Below are positions 39,301 through 42,286 of a stretch of DNA of 42,286 bases, in pieces (position 1 is the first letter of the stretch; the number at the start of each line of letters is the position of its first letter). A program made the translations under genes and the position numbers. The notes below the pieces were generated by a model. The model searched no databases and was not told the origin of the DNA. It worked only from the letters and a program-made list of their open reading frames with translations. This DNA comes from Sergeia podlipaevii (taxonomy: Eukaryota; Euglenozoa; Kinetoplastea; Trypanosomatida; Trypanosomatidae): positions 1-42,286 of the forward strand of contig JASANZ010002076.1 in the NCBI GenBank assembly GCA_030849805.1. The letters are read 5' to 3'.

Positions 39301-40591
39301 GTGTTGTAGTGGTTGCATGCGGCTTCACAGGGATAGAGCCTTGCAACCGCATATAGTGTTCACGCAGCCTCTGGGTCCCATCCTTACGGATCTTGGTGGG
39401 TTTGCCCTTCAAACCTTTGCCCTTCATGGCATTTGTCCGCGCCACCACCGCCGCCCCCGTCTGCGCTGTTGCTGCTGTTACCGCTACAGATGCCGTTCTA
39501 TAGTCGCTTGACTGGGGAACAAAAGGAAATGAAGTGCGGCGTGGCGTCGCACGCAGATCGACCTCTCGCGCGATCACAATCGTATTGCTATTTACGCTCT
39601 CTTCGTCCATATCCTCTACGCCATAGCGAGTTGCCGCGCCGCAAACAGTAGTATCTGCCCCCGCTACCACCCCCGGAACATCCGCAGCAGGCTTGAGATC
39701 GCTAAATGTCAACGGCTGCTGTTGCTGCTGTGATTGCGGTTGCAACTGCGGGGTCAGCGAGCAGAGCAGCATCAGATGATCTTGAGCCCCCGCAGCTGTC
39801 AAGAGCCGCCGCTTTGGTCTGAGAGTCATTTTTTTATTCTTTGACGAGCGCCTCACATTTCCTTCACTACGAACAGGCGCCGCCACACGTGGAGCTCGCA
39901 GCGGTAAGGTACCGACTTTCCTAGCCCACTTCCTACCGGGCATGGCGAGACCAGCGGTCTCCCCGCCTAGGCGCAAGCTGCTGCTGCCTCCGCCACCGTG
40001 TGAGCGCTGTGTAAGTGTGTTGAGGGCCTTGGGAGAAACATACATAATAGTACGCACATTCGCCTCTTGCTCTACTTGAAGTGGATCGCGGCCTCTATTC
40101 CTGATCGCGTCCGCACCACCTTGTCCTTGTCTCTCTCTTGACGCCCGTCCGGCGGCACGTGTACCCTTCTTGATTTTCTTTTTCTGGCTCTTCTTTCTTA
40201 ACAATTGTGTGGAAGAGAGCTTACTCCCGCCGCTTGTTCGTACACGTTGCAGATCCATGATACCGACATTTGCCATTTCCGTCCCCTTGGCCTTCTTTCT
40301 TCTCTCATTTCCTTTCGCGCTACGGTCAGGCACGTAGCTTCCCTTTGCATGTTCGTCCGCTTCTGAACTGCTCCTACTATGAGGATTCACACTACTTCCG
40401 ATGTAGCTGCCGCTGTTGCTGCTCGTATAAAAACTAGAAGCATTGCTAAACGCTCTCGTGGAGTGAAGTCCGGTGCTGCTGCTCCTTTCCCCTGCGTTGT
40501 TTTCATTGTAGCCGCTACCGTCATAAGAACTAGTGGTATCGCCGCTGCTGCTGCTATCGCCACTGTCGTCTCCTCTCTCGTCCCTCTGCAT
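30320..40591 (-). CDS. Giant protein with dispersed kinase-like domain, probable pseudokinase
   Basis: Single open frame of 3423 residues. Kinase features are recognisable but scattered. VLMIAMAEP..QGNVATLLQEW (about 1912-1934) resembles the hinge region. A helix and then HGSVKASNVF (H1972, K1976, N1979) sit at the catalytic loop, where the HRD aspartate is replaced (H-G-S). VVDCTT (about 2014) is at the DFG position. ETDIYMVGMFAIELADGPLPDF (D2557) matches subdomain IX. CVHPVASQRPTVDELL (R2611) matches subdomain XI, in STE-group style. About 540 residues separate the DFG-like and subdomain IX motifs. No convincing glycine loop or VAIK lysine is seen near the core. The rest is Q-, A-, S-, T- and G-rich low complexity with a basic N-terminal region (about 90-160). 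A helical segment lies near residues 3270-3330. A regulatory or scaffold role is inferred. Confidence 0.72.
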   Translation of the reverse strand: MQRDERGDDSGDSSSSGDTTSSYDGSGYNENNAGERSSSTGLHSTRAFSNASSFYTSSNSGSYIGSSVNPHSRSSSEADEHAKGSYVPDRSAKGNERRKKAKGTEMANVGIMDLQRVRTSGGSKLSSTQLLRKKSQKKKIKKGTRAAGRASRERQGQGGADAIRNRGRDPLQVEQEANVRTIMYVSPKALNTLTQRSHGGGGSSSLRLGGETAGLAMPGRKWARKVGTLPLRAPRVAAPVRSEGNVRRSSKNKKMTLRPKRRLLTAAGAQDHLMLLCSLTPQLQPQSQQQQQPLTFSDLKPAADVPGVVAGADTTVCGAATRYGVEDMDEESVNSNTIVIAREVDLRATPRRTSFPFVPQSSDYRTASVAVTAATAQTGAAVVARTNAMKGKGLKGKPTKIRKDGTQRLREHYMRLQGSIPVKPHATTTTLVERPSSVLPSQTSSLPHAQQQPGVRNNTPRLSAATSDLFSATPQESFASRPLATPLQGQPNKDTRNGSAASTTMSKTLRRISINHLRSGPAKRKVVTPTRLQSVDISTELQRRAALAAEEAAAAAAAAPVDDSVNNNATPEDEFGAHGEGRQPWMTSDSAEGAVQGIVRMREHLIFHKAVLERALQAIHSQRHYTGESSVAQQLKLQTEPHTQEAADKLIPTRNAATTTAAAAAAAASPLLSLSSLAVGSLFKFSLDHCNTFPSNNSATTHATTQQQHHHNQQQQKEEDQPPLQLQLQRNAPWMGTRVASAMENVKTTSAMQDEFAAHEGRRARLLGSGMIQSSLRPTTVHVDAEMNLPTARDSDPVVSAAAAVAPSLGWQLPFLSQVDAVANADGGTQQSSATPLGMKQPPQSQLQQYQPATPLDIATPLNSFAARHGAGDSPPPRSNALLLQHQLQWQRQWQRQQVDDVDMLRRRDGEAVAVADVQFSGSFMRGTTDVMSSDSSLAHGLSKSPKNVYHVYRNPSLWNPTRLPNPNMPQRLLHLLAGDSPVQTRKGVVDVNQMSLTRSLAMMGIGADERTFPESATPRLHLTSRLPQSSLFQSSTLASTNTYQLLRGHRLCYNVRRGTRVVMGQVDPRYVARYQTSTSIKTMRSNNNNNTDGAQPVFSSNPNNSADGQKTISTHSMDDWDGEAAVRDGHSHAHHHCSAAGLDHAYGYHPQQHQEKLLLARNEPIPCMVRVLTVTAGQLQHLHRMTVFEQQRVREQRRHCAAMMTVDSASATCTRRTDQQTPALPPRRSSILFPSSKDAKGMSKVPADSISALHHGSTFTTTAAGNFTCSASVGAFQERSATPCDGSTMFAAFCTQTPKQTAITARGGDGDGAGGRIDSPSVNVDRSATMFSSAHAAAHLLTLGTSAVAHRYPTCASSVGQSIGSFTSSSHAGAVAQDTSTADDFVLVTRGSGDGVSEGMEDSGIARDSGSKRSTELLLSDGRGSGSNSKSKINIKGGNCKLPRLSDSARSSSGTSCRDVGGEGTAVVTTTSTNIGVACTDSHARSSLVGRMHGKGDCLSEGSAEKESVVSELYRTHCTALEGMVEDDEEAAAAAAAVENGELLMEADMDLSTLLSDDFLGALKQRLVDLFMSPPPLLPVPSLPSRLQHQHQQRQQLQPLRSVPLSGRQDSSAATDDSHNDLPSLVIESGSARTSNRIDVPATMTAATKQHSSSGRGSGGASGADRRMLSRSWSKKQKLLLSSAVTASCNSPRGTPIVPTTATPAPRGGVRKGGVKEAFTPLRSEALAAAGLASVPPHTPMVSPQKRLSRAGKKPLSSPSKSSKHSSTTSRKASLSSNSGVHLGGARDSLTFPVHSSSFDDGTSAPLCEVDAARASDMFITLPYVGIEVHALNPNQWQRVTSDGDAAAPATTTTTATSAVADTAVTHAGSGGDASTGTKWVSTAMIPPLPAPVQSTVGAEESTAVCDLDSPVLMIAMAEPVVMQGNVATLLQEWVATCNPTPVQREHVIRNIIKSVLKRLRALHANTGKGHGSVKASNVFSLAHAAAAAREHFRQELEPPLTSGTSVVNEFTVVDCTTAELSAIPPKPSLGGMKPDDLTMLSRNGHQSGRSSTSSSSSLSGSMAQETEGEERGEDTMEKRGRHRRRGGDNASEVNGDDEEDHREDSSTIDSAGRWDAEVMQHCRRGSWKISDKLLPDDSSIPSLNPLPSPSPITAYAPNSFSANILSNYSQVVSPHTVSRPIFIAKRVAAAKAQAKAAAAARRRPLILTAQMTSSQAQQLIMEATYCGSRSSNGNKSGVRNPIAATENDLERVVDTGSHGGGGSYPASIIRDYHVSLPATVLCHTGGEEEEEEARFDSYDGGDITAAGGAAAAAAQLGQGGGRGLSMRKRIVRKYFNNANGSSAVATDEASAGTCSGVTAASGQGGRGGTIPVDPLDWSENVILIDNAYDRVEMALALAVSDTYCHCRRGKDQCFALDGSHSTLADKPVATATTPSSPSASTSQVDAAAGTTELGTPQRTCRRGLVHTPSFSLNTVARMQYAEQLGRRRGLELFTLEQSGQAPPPECIVPEMAKPLSQAVDTFYSVGKLERPSDPLTLRLVPNTVRPRTVMSMETDIYMVGMFAIELADGPLPDFIQHQQVPTPSLSAVPWSDNFFVFVNKCVHPVASQRPTVDELLSNDWFSATLVGGPGPEARVFAMKGGEDGSGGMIDTNTLRADAALAGTTSGGASGVGTRATAAATTGEHVVASRRTRTGSSSGGGKNALRVGSKVAGGAVSTRSRTNSKTSSRSGGLNGTKRGVSTSRTSGGGAGAKTKQQLQQQQQQQSHSQQQQQQRVFSLPYVDLLIDFNQRATAWAATRKMQQRTQTPSGSLEEPLQQRSQQQQQPSQCFRSSMALASSIPSCAAAQGVADSQSIVTAHGERGPSMQPRQPQPHHQFPTDALKTPEVYCIVTSPSDTSASTTSTERSSNSGSTSSSSSDEEDGDSNASWASDNAVGGVVEEEEVVVVVNDILCGLPSEDAITPSRTLAHLDIAAAAAPIASTVTTESSDAILSSTDTKKKREVMTAAAQMQGHQQHLLLDGAPAVTAPPSLTCAPNAGASAGAASGRHIPLCGYTGSNVVAGGEDENAAAAEVRAAARVDVSLPRVLQDAMEKKKKEKHKRWLRKVARRRRESKKGRSGGNGAAAAATVKADTGSNMLGMFANAVAHCETFMKKAIRTLPHTPHRSGSLAPNLSRSSLSSSSMTGAHKNKGGDGEELTSVSYTTKSYHSQRQRRHYGRKFYRRSATSITAAYVGSTEDEDEGGEGDEDGSSSSNSRLQVALSVLMQAFWDLHRLSPLAADMWCMRVLWRMTKDPRTRELAQSLCAHVHGTGSAARGGGGGDGGGWTDINSAMEGGPAASSGGVEQWLSLLGEGAGGRGAATANDGSGNPKDTSGAGTAVSPTGGGGAGATATAVIDTSPSVFQTYEVSKWLMATSNALQASY

Positions 40592-40660
40592 AACGCCGCC
40601 AATAAGATATATATGGAAAGTGCTCAGTAAGGGATCCTTGACTGGAGTCTCTAGATAACT

Positions 40661-40662
40661 CT
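40661..40662 (-). promoter_or_regulatory. Predicted trans-splice acceptor AG for the giant kinase-like gene
   Basis: A long minus-strand tract of T runs and CTCCTCCCCCTCCCCCCC is followed by TCGTATAG, 69 bases before the ATG. This supports 40591 as the true start of the giant frame. Confidence 0.7.
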
Positions 40663-41628
40663 ATACGAGGGGGGGGAGGGGGAGGAGAAAAAAACGTGAA
40701 AAAAAAATGAAGATGATATGAGCGTATGTGTAAGAAGTACAAGAGAAAAAAAAAAAAGAGGTGCGAAAGAAATATATATGTATGTTTAAATACCCCTATT
40801 GCTGTACACACAAGCACCTTATATGAGTAGATGCTCACTACTTGTCGCAAAAATAAATAATAGTAAAAAATAATAAAAAAATGTTGCGCAACTATACTCT
40901 TTCATGCATAGAGTTTTTTTTTTTAAAAAAAAAGGAGTGTGTTGGAGTTCAATAATAACAAGAAAAAATATTTAAAAAAGAAAGAAATGAAAACAGTAAT
41001 AAAAGTTAAAAAGCAAAAACATTACTTTGATTTTCGTACGAATTACTCAAAAAAAGTGAATATTAAGTTACGTTACCACTATTTTATTTTATTTTGTTTA
41101 TTTTTATTTTATTTTTATTTTTATTTTATTATTCCTCACCTTGCATTGCATTCGCGAAAAAATAATATAAAAAAAGAAAAGAGAGCAGATATATAAACGT
41201 ATCGCAACTAGGCGAGCAAATACTACATATGAACACACGGAACCAACCACATATACGTACGCATACATGTGTATGTGCATTCATGATAGATCAAAACAAA
41301 GATAATATTCATAATAGAAGATAAGCTGGATCAACTAACGCACATACGTGCCTCTCTCCTATTATCGCTTGCGTATATGTTTATCCCCCATCACTTTGCA
41401 AAAATGCAAATACAATGGATAAATAATAATAATAATAATAATAAATGCGTGGCGTTGTAGAATCGAAGTCGACCATTTTTTCAATTATTAATATCAAGTA
41501 ATCTGCTTATTCCTCACGTACCTTCTGTGTTTATATTTTTCCTTCTCCCTTCTTCATTACTCCCCACCACCACCCTCTTTCTCTTCACAAAGCCACGTAA
41601 GTAGGAATGCTTTTTCTTCTTCTTCTTC

Positions 41629-41659
41629 TACAGGTGTATGCTACTAACATACACCTGTA
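41629..41659. repeat. Perfect inverted repeat, 12-base stem, 7-base loop
   Basis: TACAGGTGTATG, loop CTACTAA, CATACACCTGTA. It is the longest GC-containing perfect hairpin I found in the window. Confidence 0.9.
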
Positions 41660-41980
41660 TTCAAAGCTACACTATTGTATCCTTGGTAAAAATAATAATA
41701 ATTTATAACAAAAAAGCACACATTGTTTATACGGCCATGCTAAACTGCTTCTCAGTTGAAGACGAGAACAGGTTATAGTACTGTCGTCGTAATGGGCACC
41801 TCATTAAGGCTCTTCAATATATATACATATTCACTAGCGGTACTTCACAAAGTCATTGTCACTGAATATTTTCTATAATGTAGATAGTTGATCCACGGTG
41901 GCGTAGCACACAGCTATATTCTGGGCACAAACACACACACACATACATATACATGCATCACATGGAAAGCACAGTAATAA

Positions 41981-42002
41981 AATATATATATATATATATA
42001 TT
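41981..42002. repeat. (AT)n microsatellite
   Basis: About eleven AT dinucleotides in the right-end spacer. Confidence 0.9.
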
Positions 42003-42224
42003 CAAAAAAAGAAATGGGGAGATCAACATATAGCAGAACACGGTAGACGTCATTCCTTTCAACAACACCAAAAATTCTCTAAACACTCAAGTGGCAACAA
42101 CAGAGGACTTAAATCTTTATATATTATATATGCAAATACATGTACTTCTCCTCTCCTTAACACTATACCACGCAAACGTTAGCGGTTGGGAGAGGGGGGG
42201 ACGCAAATATGAAAGGAAAGCCAT

Positions 42225-42226
<2 letters not shown>

Positions 42227-42262
<36 letters not shown>
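42227..42262. repeat. (CA)18 microsatellite
   Basis: Eighteen uninterrupted CA dinucleotides near the right edge of the window. Confidence 0.95.
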
Positions 42263-42265
<3 letters not shown>

Positions 42266-42286
42266 TGCAGTCACGACCAAGAAAAG

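Larger units (their letters stand above)
40592..42286. other. Gene-free right end, 1.7 kb
   Basis: AT-rich, with the acceptor region of the giant gene at its left end. It holds T11A10 at 40914-40934, a (TTTTA)n-like region at 41081-41131, (TAA)n at about 41424-41444, a plus-strand pyrimidine block at 41509-41588, a 12-base stem-loop at 41629-41659, (AT)n at 41981-42002 and (CA)18 at 42227-42262. No coding frame is credible. It may be the 3'UTR and spacer of a further minus-strand gene, or the edge of the transcription unit. Confidence 0.65.

Noticed and set aside
41611..41660. Possible cis-intron signals on the plus strand (polypyrimidine-CAG, GTATG, TACTAAC)
   Set aside because: The motifs are out of intron order, fall within a hairpin whose symmetry explains them, and no plus-strand coding sequence flanks them.

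Overview
The window looks like a nuclear chromosome segment of a kinetoplastid protist, most likely a trypanosomatid. All convincing genes lie on the minus strand, are intronless, and follow one another like a single polycistronic unit. Most are preceded on their own strand by a pyrimidine tract and an AG, as expected for spliced-leader trans-splicing. Coding DNA is visibly GC-richer than the intergenic DNA, which is full of A/T runs, (TAA)n, (TA)n and (CA)n. The genus cannot be settled from the sequence alone. Most of the larger proteins are swollen by runs of Q, A, S, T, G or E.

Reading in the direction of transcription (right to left), the layout is: a 1.7 kb right-hand stretch without a gene (40592-42286); a giant 3423-residue protein with a dispersed, probably catalytically dead kinase fold (30320-40591); a small RRM-like protein (29339-29995); a twin-CX9C mitochondrial-type protein (28301-28642); an FtsJ-like methyltransferase-fold protein (26251-27726); two adjacent very large acidic proteins (20965-25035 and 14910-19061) that share two domains and look like diverged tandem paralogues, the first carrying 16 copies of an 18-residue repeat; a large unrecognised protein (9118-13196) whose reading frame is broken only by an assembly artefact; an ARFRP1-type small GTPase with large insertions (7139-8422); a small membrane protein (6143-6529); a Yip1-family Golgi membrane protein (4272-5786); an ORC1/CDC6-like replication initiator (641-2833); and, at the left edge, the first seven codons of what looks like ribosomal protein L38.

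As usual in kinetoplastids, neighbours need not share a pathway. The ARFRP1-like GTPase and the Yip1 protein both belong to Golgi trafficking and lie close together, but this may be chance. The two large acidic proteins are probably cytoskeletal; this is inference from their architecture.

Three start codons were moved inward, because the longer frames began at TTG or GTG or ran through the splice-acceptor tract. The single N at 10811 separates two identical 142-base copies. Collapsing them restores one 1311-codon frame, so that gene should be read as intact. No tRNA, rRNA, transposon, CRISPR array or plus-strand gene could be supported.
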